NCBI GenBank assembly: GCA_029781975.1
Contig: JAKOVQ010000005.1
Coordinates: 1 to 64,000, forward strand
Origin: Acidobacteriota bacterium
GTDB lineage: Bacteria; Acidobacteriota; Thermoanaerobaculia; UBA5066
Direction of reading: 5' to 3'
Length of the DNA: 64,000 nt
Shown here: positions 7,913 to 16,691 of the stretch, piece by piece
How the letters are laid out: every line of letters starts with the position of its first letter
Numbering within the stretch: the first letter of the stretch is position 1
Notes under the pieces: generated by a model
Database searches by the model: none
What the model saw: the letters and a program-made list of their open reading frames with translations, nothing else
Told to the model about the DNA's origin: nothing
Position numbers and translations under genes: made by a program

Positions 7913-8835
7913 CCGACCCGAAGATCCTCGACGGCGCGGCCGTCGCCGCCCAGATCCGCGCCGAGGCCGGCGCGCAGGCGGCCGCCCTCGCGGCCGCCGG
8001 GGCCGTCCCCGGCCTCGCGGTCGTCCTGGCCGGGGAGGACCCGGCGAGCGAGGTCTACGTCAGGAACAAGGCGAAGGCCGCCCGGGAGGCGGGGATCGCG
8101 GCCCGCACCGTCCGCCTTCCGTCGACCGCCACGGAGGCGGACGTCCTCGCCGAGGTCGAGGCGCTGAACCGCGACGACTCGGTCGACGCGATCCTCGTCC
8201 AGCTCCCGCTCCCCGGCGGGACGCCCCACGCCCGGGTCCTCGAGGCGATCGATCCGGCCAAGGACGCCGACGGGTTCCACCCGGTCAACGTCGGCCGCCT
8301 GGTCCAGCGGAAGCCCGCCCCCGTCCCCTGCACCCCGGCCGGAGTCCTCGAGCTCCTCGAGCGGAGCGGCGTCCCCCTCCGAGGCGCGCGGGCCGTCGTC
8401 CTCGGGCGGAGCGACATCGTCGGCAAGCCGATGGCGATGCTCCTGACCCACGCCGACGCGACCGTCACCATCGCGCACTCGAGGACCCGCGACCTCCCCG
8501 GCCTCTGCCGGGAGGCCGACCTCCTCGTCGCCGCCATCGGCCGGCCGGCGTTCGTCACCGCCGACTTCATCCGCGAGGGGGCCGTGGTCGTCGACGTCGG
8601 GATCAACCGCGTCTCCGAGCCCTCCGAGGTGGCTCGCCTCTTCCCCGGCGACGAGAAGCGGGCCGCCCAGCTCGCGAAGAACGGCTCCGTCCTCGTCGGC
8701 GACTGCCACCCCGGCGACGTGAGGGCCCGCGCCTCGCGCTACACGCCGGTCCCGGGAGGCGTCGGGCCGCTGACGATCGCCCGTCTCCTCTGGAACACCG
8801 TCGAGCTCTGCCGCGCCCGCCGCGGCGCCCGCTGA
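7909..8835 (+). CDS. folD: Bifunctional methylenetetrahydrofolate dehydrogenase/cyclohydrolase
   Basis: 308 aa. Interconverts 5,10-methylene-THF and 10-formyl-THF. Key motifs: VLAGEDPASEVYVRNKAKA with the catalytic Lys, LVQLPLPGG, KDADGFHPVNVGRL, CTPAGVLELL, the NADP loop VLGRSDIVGKPMAMLL and the C-terminal PVPGGVGPLTIA. The ATG overlaps the ubiE stop. About 20 residues longer than E. coli FolD, mainly from an insertion near SEVARLFPGDEKRAAQL. Confidence 0.97.
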   Translation: MTDPKILDGAAVAAQIRAEAGAQAAALAAAGAVPGLAVVLAGEDPASEVYVRNKAKAAREAGIAARTVRLPSTATEADVLAEVEALNRDDSVDAILVQLPLPGGTPHARVLEAIDPAKDADGFHPVNVGRLVQRKPAPVPCTPAGVLELLERSGVPLRGARAVVLGRSDIVGKPMAMLLTHADATVTIAHSRTRDLPGLCREADLLVAAIGRPAFVTADFIREGAVVVDVGINRVSEPSEVARLFPGDEKRAAQLAKNGSVLVGDCHPGDVRARASRYTPVPGGVGPLTIARLLWNTVELCRARRGAR

Positions 8836-8840
8836 CGGGC

Positions 8841-9464
8841 GTGCTCCGCGTCGGCCTGACCGGCGGGCTCGCCTCGGGCAAGAGCACCGTGGCCGCCCGT
8901 CTCGCCGAGCTCGGGATCCCGGTCCTCGACGCGGACCGGGTCGTCCACGCGCTCTACGAGCCGGGAGCCCCGGGCGCCCGCGCGGTCGCCGCGGCGTTCG
9001 GCCCCGGGGTCCTCGATTCCCGCGGGGCGGTCGACCGGCCCCGGCTCGCCGCCGTCGCCTTCTCGGAGGCCGCATCCGTCGCGCGCCTGAACGCCGTCGT
9101 CCACCCGCTCGTCCGCGAGGAGACCGCCCGCTGGCTGGCAGCGCAGGAGGCCGCGGGGAGCCCCGTCGCCGTCGTGGAGGGGACGCTCCTCCTCGAGAAC
9201 CAGGGACGCTCCCGCTTCGACGTCCTCGTCGCCGTCTCCGCGCCCGCCGAGGTGCGCCTCGCGCGCGCCCTCGCGCGCGACCCGTCGGCCTCCCCCGCCA
9301 CCCTGCGCGCCCGCCTTTCGGCCCAGATGCCCGAGGACCTCCGCAACGCCGCCTGCGACGAGGTCCTCGCCAACGACGGCGACCGGGAGGAGCTCCTCGC
9401 CCGAGCCGACGCCCTCGCCGCCCGGCTGCGCGCCCGCGCCGCCGGGGAGCGACCCGGGGGCTGA
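8841..9464 (+). CDS. coaE: Dephospho-CoA kinase
   Basis: 207 aa. Last step of CoA synthesis: it phosphorylates the 3'-OH of dephospho-CoA. The P-loop is GLTGGLASGKST at residues 6-17, followed by DADRVVHALY and the VHPLVREE and VVEGTLLLENQ segments of the CoaE fold. GTG start at 8841, five bases after folD. Last gene of the three-gene operon; it converges on the BNR-protein gene, with a 54-nt gap that shows no clear terminator. Confidence 0.93.
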   Translation: MLRVGLTGGLASGKSTVAARLAELGIPVLDADRVVHALYEPGAPGARAVAAAFGPGVLDSRGAVDRPRLAAVAFSEAASVARLNAVVHPLVREETARWLAAQEAAGSPVAVVEGTLLLENQGRSRFDVLVAVSAPAEVRLARALARDPSASPATLRARLSAQMPEDLRNAACDEVLANDGDREELLARADALAARLRARAAGERPGG

Positions 9465-9518
9465 GGCGCCCCTCGTCGCCGGACCGGACGGCGCCGCGCG
9501 ACCCGGGCGCCCGCGGCC

Positions 9519-12500
9519 TCAGTCCTCGTCCTCGGGGAGCGCCTCCTTCTTGGGAGCCTTCACGACGAGGGTCGTCGAGGCGGTCTTCCCCCCCGCGGCG
9601 ATCTCGACGGTGTAGCGGCCGGGCGGGAGGTATCGGGTCCGCTTCGCGAGGTAGGGGTCGGCGAGGAGGGCGTCGAGCTCGGGCGAGAGGGGCCGGCCGT
9701 CGACGGCGACGCCGGAGGCCGGGACCGACCCGTCGTCCTCCTCCGCCGGCGCGGCCGGCGGCGCGAGCCTCTTCGCCAGGTCGGCCCGGGCGGCCGCCGC
9801 CTTCCGCTCGCGCTCGGCCAGGGCGGCGAACGCCTTCTGCGCGCGGGCGGCGTCGACGGAGAGGTCGTACGCGAAGGCGTTGAACCCCTTCACGCCGTCC
9901 GCCTTCCGCTCCTTCCAGACGTTGCCCCAGGCGTCCTCGACGGTCACGGTGACCGGGCCGGCGGCGCCGGACCACCAGGAGACCGTCCGCGTCTCGGGGA
10001 CGCGGAAGAACTCGTAGAACGGGCTCTCGTCGTAGCCGCGCCGCCGGTCCCAGGTCGCGGCCTTGACCTTGAACGCGTGGAGCGGCTCCCGGGCGACCTC
10101 GGGGGTCAGCTCGCGGAGCGGCGCCGCCTCGGCCACCCAGACGCTCCGCCCGTGCGTCCCGACGACGAGGTCCCCCTCGCGCGGCTGGACGGCGACGTCG
10201 TGGACCGGGACGTGCGGCAGCCCCCCCGTCAGCGCGAACCAGCCGTCCCCCCTGTCGAGCGAGACGAAGACGCCGAGGTCCGTCGCCGCGTAGAGGAGGT
10301 GCTTCGCCTTCGGGTCCTCGCGCACGGAGTTGACCGGCTCGTCGGGGAGCCCCTTCGCGATCGAGGTCCAGGTCGCCCCGAAGTCCGTCGACCGGAAGAC
10401 CGACGGCGCGAAGTCGTCGTTGCGATAGCCGTTCTGAGAGACGTAGACCGTCCCCTCGTCGAACGCCGAGGCGACGACGCGCGTCACCCAGCGGTCGCTC
10501 GCCAGCCCGTTCGAGAGGTCCTTCCAGGTGACGCCGCCGTCCCGCGTCCCCCAGACCTTCCCCTCGTCGGTCCCGCAGTAGATCACCCCGAACGTCTTCG
10601 GCGACTCGGAGATGGTCGTGATCGTCCCGAACGGCACGTTGCCCTGCGGGCGGTTCGACGTGAGGTCGGGGCTGATCGGCGCGAAGGTGTCGCCCCGGTC
10701 GAAGGAGCGGTAGAGCCGGTTCGTGCCGTAGTAGAGGATGTTCCGCGAGTGGGGCGAGAGGACGAACGGCGTGACCCAGTTGTACCGGAGCGGCGTCTCC
10801 TTCAGGGCGTGGCGGGGGCGGATCCGATCGCGTGCGTGGGTCTTCAGGTCGAGGCGAGCGGAGGCGCCGAACTGCGAGGCCGTGTAGACGACGTTCGGGT
10901 CCTTCGGGTCGATCTCCACCCAGCCGCCGTCCCCGCCGTAGATCGGGGCCCAGTCGGTCGGCCTGCTCTTGCCGGGGGCGTAGGCGGCCGTCCCCCGGAG
11001 GACGCCGTTGTCCTGGAGGCCGCCGACGATGTGATACGGGTCGGCGGAGTCGACGGCGACCGTCGTGAACTGGCCGACGGGGAGGTTGTTCACCTTCGTC
11101 CAGGTCTCGCCGCCGTCCCACGAGAGGTTCAGCCCCCCGTCGTTGCCGAGCGCGACGCGTCGCGCCCCTCCCGCCTCGAAGTGGAGGGCGTGGTGGTCCC
11201 CGTGGACGCCGAGGCGGTCGAGCCCCTTCCACGTCTTCCCGCCGTCCCTCGAGGCGACGAGGGGGACGCCCGCCACGTAGACGCGGTCGGCGTCGTCCGG
11301 CGCGACCCAGATCCGCCCGAAGTAGTAGCCGTACGTGTAGGCCACCTTGAAAAGCGGCTCGTCGTGCGTCTTCCTCCAGGTGGCGCCGGAGTCGTCCGAG
11401 CGCCAGACCTGGATCCCCTCGATGTCGCTCTCGACCATGCTCCGGTCGGCGTCGTCGAGGTAGGCGAGGAGGTCCGCGACCTTCACCTTCCCGGCCTTCA
11501 CGTCCTTCAGGAGCTGCTTCGGCTCGAGGTCCTTCGGGAACTGGTAGCGCTCGAGGAAGCGGGCGACGACGGGGACGGGGAGCGAGGCGAACCGGGCGTC
11601 GGTGAAGCCCTTCAGCCGCCGCGCGGTCAGCTCGCCCTCGGGCTCCTCCTCGTCGAACGGGTCCTTGCCGGGGCGCCGCGCCTGGTTGTCGATCACGGCG
11701 TAGACCGTGCCGGGGCGGGAGGGCGCGACGGCGAGGCCGATCCGGCCGACGGTGTCGCCGGACGGAAGGCCGCCGGAGAGCTTCGCCCACGTCGCGCCGC
11801 CGTCCGTCGACCTCCAGATGCCGCTCCCCGGGCCCGACTCGAGGAAGTCCCACGCCTTGCGGTCGCGCTGCCAGGTCGCCGCGAAGACCACCTCGGGGTG
11901 CGCCGGGTCGCGCGCGAGGTCGATCGCGCCCGTCCGGTCGTCGACGAAGAGGACCCGGCTCCAGCTCGCCCCCCCGTCGGTCGTCCGGTAGACGCCTCTC
12001 TCCCCCCCGTCCGTGTAGAGGGGGCCGATCGCGGCCACGAGGACGGTGTCCGGGGCGCGCGGGTCGACGAGGATCCGCCCGACGTGGTGGGAGCCCGTCA
12101 GGCCGACGTTCCTCCAGCTCTTCCCGGCGTCGGTCGACTTGAAGACGCCGGTCCCGGCGTACGAGGTCCTGCTGGAGTTCGCCTCGCCGGTCCCGGCCCA
12201 GAGGACGTTCCCCGCGGGATCCCCGAGGGCGATGGCGCCCAGCGTCATCGACGACTCGTGGTCGAAGAGGGGCGTCCAGCTCCCCCCGCGATTCTCCGTC
12301 CTGAAGAGGCCCCCGGAGGCGAAGGCGACGAGGAGGGTGTCCGGCTTGCCCGCCGGCGCCTCGATGTCGACCACGCGGCCGCCCTGGAGCTCGGGGCCGA
12401 CGCACCGGAAGGAGAGGGCCCCGAACGGGGTCGCCGCCTCCATCTCGACGCGCCTCGCGTAGCCCGCGAGCCGCGCCTTCGCCCCTTCCCCGAGCGCGGG

Positions 12501-12647
12501 AGGATGGAACGCCGCCCGCTGCTCGGCCTTCGAGCGGGGCGCGTCGGATGCGGGCGCGGCCGCCTCGGCTCCTCGAAGGAGCTGCGGGGCGAGGAGGAGG
12601 AGGGAAGCGGAGAGGAACGGTGCGAGGTGGCGGGAGGTCTTTCTCAT
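9519..12647 (-). CDS. Exported BNR/Asp-box (VPS10/sortilin-type) beta-propeller protein
   Basis: About 1042 aa. A signal peptide (MRKTSRHL, then a hydrophobic LAPFLSASLLLLAPQLLRG stretch and Ala-rich cleavage region) exports it. The bulk is two beta-propellers built of Asp-box repeats of the form SxDxGxTW; eleven are easy to see, for example STDAGKSW, TTDGGASW, STDGGATW, SRDGGKTW, SWDGGETW and STDFGATW. The last 250 residues include an all-beta part and a predicted coiled helix (RAQKAFAALAERERKAAAARADLAKRL). Such proteins are often called glycosyl hydrolase or sortilin-like, but no catalytic residues can be assigned. The second ATG (12645-12647) is preferred because GAGG lies upstream; the first, five codons earlier, lacks one. 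Confidence 0.85.
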   Translation of the reverse strand: MRKTSRHLAPFLSASLLLLAPQLLRGAEAAAPASDAPRSKAEQRAAFHPPALGEGAKARLAGYARRVEMEAATPFGALSFRCVGPELQGGRVVDIEAPAGKPDTLLVAFASGGLFRTENRGGSWTPLFDHESSMTLGAIALGDPAGNVLWAGTGEANSSRTSYAGTGVFKSTDAGKSWRNVGLTGSHHVGRILVDPRAPDTVLVAAIGPLYTDGGERGVYRTTDGGASWSRVLFVDDRTGAIDLARDPAHPEVVFAATWQRDRKAWDFLESGPGSGIWRSTDGGATWAKLSGGLPSGDTVGRIGLAVAPSRPGTVYAVIDNQARRPGKDPFDEEEPEGELTARRLKGFTDARFASLPVPVVARFLERYQFPKDLEPKQLLKDVKAGKVKVADLLAYLDDADRSMVESDIEGIQVWRSDDSGATWRKTHDEPLFKVAYTYGYYFGRIWVAPDDADRVYVAGVPLVASRDGGKTWKGLDRLGVHGDHHALHFEAGGARRVALGNDGGLNLSWDGGETWTKVNNLPVGQFTTVAVDSADPYHIVGGLQDNGVLRGTAAYAPGKSRPTDWAPIYGGDGGWVEIDPKDPNVVYTASQFGASARLDLKTHARDRIRPRHALKETPLRYNWVTPFVLSPHSRNILYYGTNRLYRSFDRGDTFAPISPDLTSNRPQGNVPFGTITTISESPKTFGVIYCGTDEGKVWGTRDGGVTWKDLSNGLASDRWVTRVVASAFDEGTVYVSQNGYRNDDFAPSVFRSTDFGATWTSIAKGLPDEPVNSVREDPKAKHLLYAATDLGVFVSLDRGDGWFALTGGLPHVPVHDVAVQPREGDLVVGTHGRSVWVAEAAPLRELTPEVAREPLHAFKVKAATWDRRRGYDESPFYEFFRVPETRTVSWWSGAAGPVTVTVEDAWGNVWKERKADGVKGFNAFAYDLSVDAARAQKAFAALAERERKAAAARADLAKRLAPPAAPAEEDDGSVPASGVAVDGRPLSPELDALLADPYLAKRTRYLPPGRYTVEIAAGGKTASTTLVVKAPKKEALPEDED

Positions 12648-12741
12648 GGCCCTCGCCGCCATCTTAAGGCGCGGGAGGACCGCCGCGCCGCGAGGCTGCG
12701 CGGCCGCGAGACCGCGAGACCGCGAGGGTCCGCCGCGCCGG

Positions 12742-13125
12742 TCAGCCCTGCCGCACGGCCCCGAGGCGCGCCGCGAGCGACGCGTCGGCCCACCCCTGGA
12801 GCCTCCGCTCGACGACGGGGACGAGGTCGGCCGTCGCCTCGCCCGTGAGGCTCAGGGCCACGCGCGCCCCCCCTTCCGCGTCGGTCAGGGTCAGCTCCCC
12901 GACCGGCGCGGCGATCGGGAGCCAGCCGCGAATCCCCTCGTGGCGGAACCGGACGAAGCGGACGGCGTGATCGTCGTCCCGCGAGAGGACCGTACCGGGA
13001 AGGAGGCCGGGCCCGGCCAGACGGGGCCAGAGGGACGCGACGGGGACGGGGACGAACGCTTCGGCACGGACGCGAAACGTGGAAGGGATCGAGACGGATC
13101 GGGAGGAGGCAGGGGTCGGGTCCAT
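12742..13125 (-). CDS. Hypothetical protein, possibly SRPBCC-like
   Basis: 127 aa. Not recognised with certainty. The pattern of alternating strands (TFRVRAEAFVPVPVASLWPRL at the N-terminus, then HAVRFVRFRHEG and ELTLTDAEGGARVALSL) and a C-terminal helix (VPVVERRLQGWADASLAARL) resembles a polyketide-cyclase/SRPBCC ligand-binding fold. The ATG at 13123-13125 is chosen because AGAAGGAG lies 7 nt upstream. It is divergent from the fumarylacetoacetase-family gene and tail-to-head with the BNR gene. Confidence 0.6.
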   Translation of the reverse strand: MDPTPASSRSVSIPSTFRVRAEAFVPVPVASLWPRLAGPGLLPGTVLSRDDDHAVRFVRFRHEGIRGWLPIAAPVGELTLTDAEGGARVALSLTGEATADLVPVVERRLQGWADASLAARLGAVRQG

Positions 13126-13201
13126 CCGGGCGCTCCTTCTGGCCGGGCGCACCGGCCGTCCTTTCTACGGCCCCCCGTCTCCGCCGGATGGACACCTGTC
13201 G

Positions 13202-13207
13202 TATAAA
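13202..13207 (+). promoter_or_regulatory. Possible -10 box (TATAAA) for the FAH-dinB-plsC operon
   Basis: TATAAA lies 8 nt before the ATG at 13216, with no Shine-Dalgarno between. This would give a leaderless mRNA. No convincing -35 box is seen. Confidence 0.4.
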
Positions 13208-13215
13208 CGCCCGCG

Positions 13216-14181
13216 ATGAAGCTCGTGACGTTCCTCCGCCCCGAGGGGGACGGCCGGCCCCGGCCGGGAGTCCGGCTGGACGACGGGCGCCTCCTCGACC
13301 TTCCCGCCGCCTCGCGCGCCTTCCGCGATCTCTCGCTCCTCGACGTGATCCGCGAGGGGAAGCCGCTCCTGGGCCTCGCGCGCGACCTCGCGCTCGTCCC
13401 CGGCTCGCTCGACGCGGCGGCCTTCGTGAGCGAGGAGGAGGCCCGGCTCCTCGCGCCGCTCCCGCGCCCCGTCTCCGTCCGGGACGGCTACGCCTTCCGC
13501 CAGCACGTCGAGACGGCGCGTCGGAACCGGGGCGTCCCGATGATCCCCGAGTTCGACCTCTTCCCCGTCTTCTACTTCACGAACCACCTCGCGGTGCTCG
13601 GCCCCGGGGAGCTCCGCGTCGGACGGTCGCGGCTCGAGAGGCTCGACTTCGAGCTGGAGTGCTTCTGCGTCATCGGGAAGACCGTGACGAACCCGACGCT
13701 CGAGGAGGCGGACGACGCCATCCTCGGCTACGGCGTGATGAACGACTTCTCGGCCCGGGCCCTCCAGATGGAGGAGATGAAGCTGAACCTCGGCCCGGCC
13801 AAGGGGAAGGACTTCGCCACGGCGATCGGGCCCTGGCTCGTCACGAAGGACGAGCTCGCGGGGCGGATCGCGCCCTCCCCGAAGGGGAACGTCCTCACCG
13901 CGCGGATGACGGCGCACGTCAACGGCGTGAAGGTGAGCGACGGCGACGTCTCCCAGATGACCTGGACGTTCGCCGAGATCGTCCGGCGCGCGGCGGACGG
14001 CGTGACGCTCGAGCCGGGCGAGGTGATCGGCTCGGGGACGGTCGGCACCGGCTGCTTCCTCGAGCTGAACGGGTCGAAGGTGACGCACGACCAGTGGCTC
14101 GTGCCCGGCGACGTCGTGAGCCTCTCCATCGACGGGATGGGGACCCTCACGCATACGATCGTGGAGGACCCTGCACGGTGA
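13216..14181 (+). CDS. Fumarylacetoacetate hydrolase family protein
   Basis: 321 aa. The FAH C-terminal fold is marked by the metal-binding acidic residues in ELECFCVIGK and GYGVMNDFSAR and by LGPAKGKDFATAIGPWLVT, HVNG, and GSGTVGTGCFLEL. An N-terminal small domain (MKLVTFLRPEG...GVRLDDGRLLDL) precedes it. The family hydrolyses C-C bonds in acylpyruvates or fumarylacetoacetate during aromatic amino-acid breakdown; the long form with a YGVMNDFSAR loop fits fumarylacetoacetase. No hmgA or hppD neighbour confirms the pathway. Its stop overlaps the GTG of the next gene (GTGA). Confidence 0.85.
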   Translation: MKLVTFLRPEGDGRPRPGVRLDDGRLLDLPAASRAFRDLSLLDVIREGKPLLGLARDLALVPGSLDAAAFVSEEEARLLAPLPRPVSVRDGYAFRQHVETARRNRGVPMIPEFDLFPVFYFTNHLAVLGPGELRVGRSRLERLDFELECFCVIGKTVTNPTLEEADDAILGYGVMNDFSARALQMEEMKLNLGPAKGKDFATAIGPWLVTKDELAGRIAPSPKGNVLTARMTAHVNGVKVSDGDVSQMTWTFAEIVRRAADGVTLEPGEVIGSGTVGTGCFLELNGSKVTHDQWLVPGDVVSLSIDGMGTLTHTIVEDPAR

Positions 14182-14687
14182 AGGACGACCTCTTCTCCCT
14201 GTACGACTACCAGATCTGGGCGGACCGCCGCGTCCTCGACTCGGTCCGCGCGCTCGACGAGACGGCCTACACGCGCGAGCTCGGCGGGGGGTGGCCGTCG
14301 ATCCGGGCCACGCTCGTCCACCTCGCGGGGGCGACGCACGCCTGGGCCGAGAGGCTCGAAGGGCGCGACGCGACCGTCCTCGCGACGGTCGGGGAGCTCC
14401 CGGCCTTCGCGGACGCCGAGCGCCTCCTGACCGCGTCGGACGCGCGCCTCGTGGCGTTCCTCGGGACCGTCGGGCCGGAGCGGCTCGACGCCCCGTTCGC
14501 GTGGAGGAACCTCAAGGGCCAGGAGCGGGTCGTCCCCCTCTGGGCGCTCCTGAGGCACGTCGTCAACCACGGCTCGTACCACCGCGGCCAGCTGTCCGCG
14601 ATGGTCAAGCGGGTCGGCGGCACGCCGGCGGCGACCGACCTCGTCCTCTGGGCCATCGAGCGGACGGCCGCCGGCCCCTCGTCCTGA
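14178..14687 (+). CDS. DinB-family four-helix metal-binding protein
   Basis: 169 aa. DinB/YfiT-like bundle with the usual histidine triad in LVHLAGATHAWAERL and HVVNHGSYHRGQL. Family members include thiol transferases and maleylpyruvate isomerases. Coupling to a fumarylacetoacetase-family gene (GTGA overlap) makes a glutathione- or mycothiol-type cis-trans isomerase of maleylacetoacetate-like compounds a reasonable guess, but this is inference. Confidence 0.8.
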   Translation: MKDDLFSLYDYQIWADRRVLDSVRALDETAYTRELGGGWPSIRATLVHLAGATHAWAERLEGRDATVLATVGELPAFADAERLLTASDARLVAFLGTVGPERLDAPFAWRNLKGQERVVPLWALLRHVVNHGSYHRGQLSAMVKRVGGTPAATDLVLWAIERTAAGPSS

Positions 14688-14695
14688 AGGGCGCC

Positions 14696-15409
14696 GTGCT
14701 CCCGAACGGCCCCACCTTCGACCGCTGGTTCCGCCGAGGCCTGATCTTCGCGGCCGGACGGGCGTGGACCCCCCTCTACTTCCGGCTCCTGAACACCATC
14801 CGGGCCGAAGGGACCGACGTCCTCCTGAACCTCCCCCGGAAGGGGGTCATCTTCCTCTCGAACCACCAGACCTACTTCACCGAGGCGATCGCCTTCTACG
14901 ACCTCGTCTACATCCGGCTCGGCCTCCCCTACGAGGACCCGCTCCTGCGGTTCTCCGCGGCCGAGGAGACGATGAAGGCCAACCTCGTCACCGAGGTCCT
15001 GACGAAGGCCGGCGGGGTCACGTTCCGCCGCTCCTTCCGGGCCGCCGGGCAGGACGTCAACCGCCCGGTCGACCTGGAAGGGGTCGCCCGGCTCGAGGCC
15101 GCCATCGCCGAGGGGTGGCTCCTCCACTTCCCCGCGGGCACCACCCAGAGGAACGCGCCGATCCGCCCGGGGATGGCGCAGCTCCTCCACCGGACGAAGG
15201 CCCTCGCGGTGCCGGTCCGCGTCGACGGGTTCAAGGACCTCCTCCTCCACAAGCAGGTCCCCGGGAAGCTCTTCAAGAAGGCCTCGATCCGCGTCTTCCC
15301 CCCGCTGGAGCTGTCGGAGTTCTACGAGCGGCCGTTCGAGAAGGAGCGGGGCCGGAAGGTGATCGAGCAGCTCGGCGCCCTCATCAACGACCCGCCCGAG
15401 GCGGCCTGA
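14696..15409 (+). CDS. PlsC-type 1-acylglycerol-3-phosphate acyltransferase, variant motifs
   Basis: 237 aa. LPLAT-superfamily acyltransferase of phospholipid synthesis, peripheral to the membrane. Motif I reads SNHQTYFTEA, where the canonical NHX4D is shifted to H-X5-E. Motif III reads FPAGTTQ instead of FPEGTR. Related NHQTYF...FPEGTT enzymes are known in Bacteroidetes, so this is probably a real subfamily with Glu replacing the acid and Ala replacing the motif III Glu. GTG start at 14696 after GAAGGG, 8 nt behind the DinB gene. Confidence 0.75.
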   Translation: MLPNGPTFDRWFRRGLIFAAGRAWTPLYFRLLNTIRAEGTDVLLNLPRKGVIFLSNHQTYFTEAIAFYDLVYIRLGLPYEDPLLRFSAAEETMKANLVTEVLTKAGGVTFRRSFRAAGQDVNRPVDLEGVARLEAAIAEGWLLHFPAGTTQRNAPIRPGMAQLLHRTKALAVPVRVDGFKDLLLHKQVPGKLFKKASIRVFPPLELSEFYERPFEKERGRKVIEQLGALINDPPEAA

Positions 15410-15418
15410 GGCGCCGCG

Positions 15419-15808
15419 TCAGCCTTTGGCCGGGGACGAGCTCCGGACCGCCCGCGCCATCAGCCCCAGCCCTCCCGCCAGGAGGACGAGCATCACCAGG
15501 GTGTCGTAGAGGCTCGTCGGGGCGAAGTAGACCTGCAGGTTCGTCAGGATGCCGGCGACGATGATGATCGCGCCTCCTCCCGCCAGGACCCAGCCGACCG
15601 GCGACCGCCCGTCGAAGAAGAGGATCCCGATGCCGACCACGAGCGGCACGAGCGTGAGGCCGAACGTGTTCGGCCCCCACCAGCTCCAGAAGCCGCTGTG
15701 GACGGTCACCTGCTGGAGGAGGAGGTAGCCGCCCGCGATCGCCATCGCGAGCCCGCCGAAGAACGTGCCGAAGCCGCCGGGGGAGCCGCCCGCACCTTCG
15801 ATCTTCAT
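15419..15808 (-). CDS. Small four-helix membrane protein of unknown function
   Basis: 129 aa. Four hydrophobic segments are visible: GTFFGGLAMAIAGGYLLL, FGLTLVPLVVGIGILFF, GWVLAGGGAIIIVAGIL and LYDTLVMLVLLAGGLGLMA. Gly-rich N-terminus. No family recognised. The ATG at 15806-15808 has no Shine-Dalgarno; TAGAAT lies exactly 6 nt upstream, so the mRNA is probably leaderless. Confidence 0.75.
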   Translation of the reverse strand: MKIEGAGGSPGGFGTFFGGLAMAIAGGYLLLQQVTVHSGFWSWWGPNTFGLTLVPLVVGIGILFFDGRSPVGWVLAGGGAIIIVAGILTNLQVYFAPTSLYDTLVMLVLLAGGLGLMARAVRSSSPAKG

Positions 15809-15814
15809 TCCCGG

Positions 15815-15820
15815 ATTCTA
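15815..15820 (-). promoter_or_regulatory. Leaderless promoter -10 box (TAGAAT-N6-ATG)
   Basis: Minus-strand TAGAAT followed by six bases and the ATG of the 129-aa membrane protein. Transcription would start at or beside the A of the ATG. The box falls in the 22-nt gap after ispH. Confidence 0.55.
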
Positions 15821-15830
15821 GGCCCGCACC

Positions 15831-16682
15831 CTACCCGATCGCCTTCAGCGCCTCGATGACCGCCTCGACGTCGTAGTCCGGGGTCGACGCCCCCGCCGAC
15901 ACGCCGACCTTGCGCAGGCCGGCGAGGGCGGCCGGGTCGAGGTCGGCCGCCGTCCCGACGAAGAAGGTCCTCTTCGCCTCCTCGGCGATCCGGACCAGCT
16001 CCTTCGTGTTCTTGCTGTGGCGCCCGCCGATGATGACGATCGCGTCGATCGACGGGTCCGCGCAGAGGACCCGGAGGGCGTCCTGGTTCTCCTTCGTCGC
16101 GTAGCAGATCGTGTCGGCGATCCTCAGGTCCGGGACCCGCCGGCGCATCTCGGCCACGTGGTCGGCGAACCGCTCGGCGTTCAGCGTCGTCTGGAAGACG
16201 ACCTTGACCTTCGGGTGGGCCTCCCACGGGAAGGCGCGGACCTCGTCGAGGTCGTAGAAGACGCCGTGGCGGTCCTCGGCCAGGTCCTTCGTGTAGCCGA
16301 TCACCTCCCGGTGCCCCTTCTGCCCGAGGACCGCGATGAAGCAGCCGTCGGCGAGCGACCGGTCGATCTCCCGGTGGATGTCGGTCACGAACTTGCACGT
16401 CGTGTCGATGGCGGTCAGGCCGAGCGACGCCGCCTCGTGGCGCACCGACGGCGCGACGCCGTGGGCGGAGAAGACGATCCGCCCCTCGTGCGCGCGGGCC
16501 TCCTCGAGGCCGTGGACCGTCGGGAAGCCGAGGTCGGCCATCTCGCGCTCGACGCTCTCGTTGTGGACCACCTGCCCGAGGATCGCGCCCGAGAGCCCTT
16601 TCTTGGCCGCGAGCCGGACCAGCTTGTCCGCCACCCTCACCCCGGCGCAGAACCCGTACTTCTCGGCGAGGACGACCTCCAC
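15831..16682 (-). CDS. ispH: 4-hydroxy-3-methylbut-2-enyl diphosphate reductase
   Basis: 283 aa. Final MEP-pathway enzyme: reduces HMBPP to IPP and DMAPP with a [4Fe-4S] cluster. The three cluster cysteines are in YGFCAGVRVA (Cys12), DTTCKFVTDIH and DTICYATKENQ. Substrate-binding histidines in VVHNESV and SAHGVAPSV and the GGRHSKNTKEL segment are also present. GTG start at 16680-16682, 9 nt after the topoisomerase gene. With ispD and ispF in the same window, it shows the organism uses the non-mevalonate route. Confidence 0.97.
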   Translation of the reverse strand: MEVVLAEKYGFCAGVRVADKLVRLAAKKGLSGAILGQVVHNESVEREMADLGFPTVHGLEEARAHEGRIVFSAHGVAPSVRHEAASLGLTAIDTTCKFVTDIHREIDRSLADGCFIAVLGQKGHREVIGYTKDLAEDRHGVFYDLDEVRAFPWEAHPKVKVVFQTTLNAERFADHVAEMRRRVPDLRIADTICYATKENQDALRVLCADPSIDAIVIIGGRHSKNTKELVRIAEEAKRTFFVGTAADLDPAALAGLRKVGVSAGASTPDYDVEAVIEALKAIG

Positions 16683-16691
16683 GCGCGGCCC

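Noticed and set aside
7765..12405. 1546-codon open frame on the minus strand
   Set aside because: It crosses folD, coaE and the BNR gene out of frame and is extremely Arg/Pro/Gly-rich, a product of high G+C. It has no family motif.
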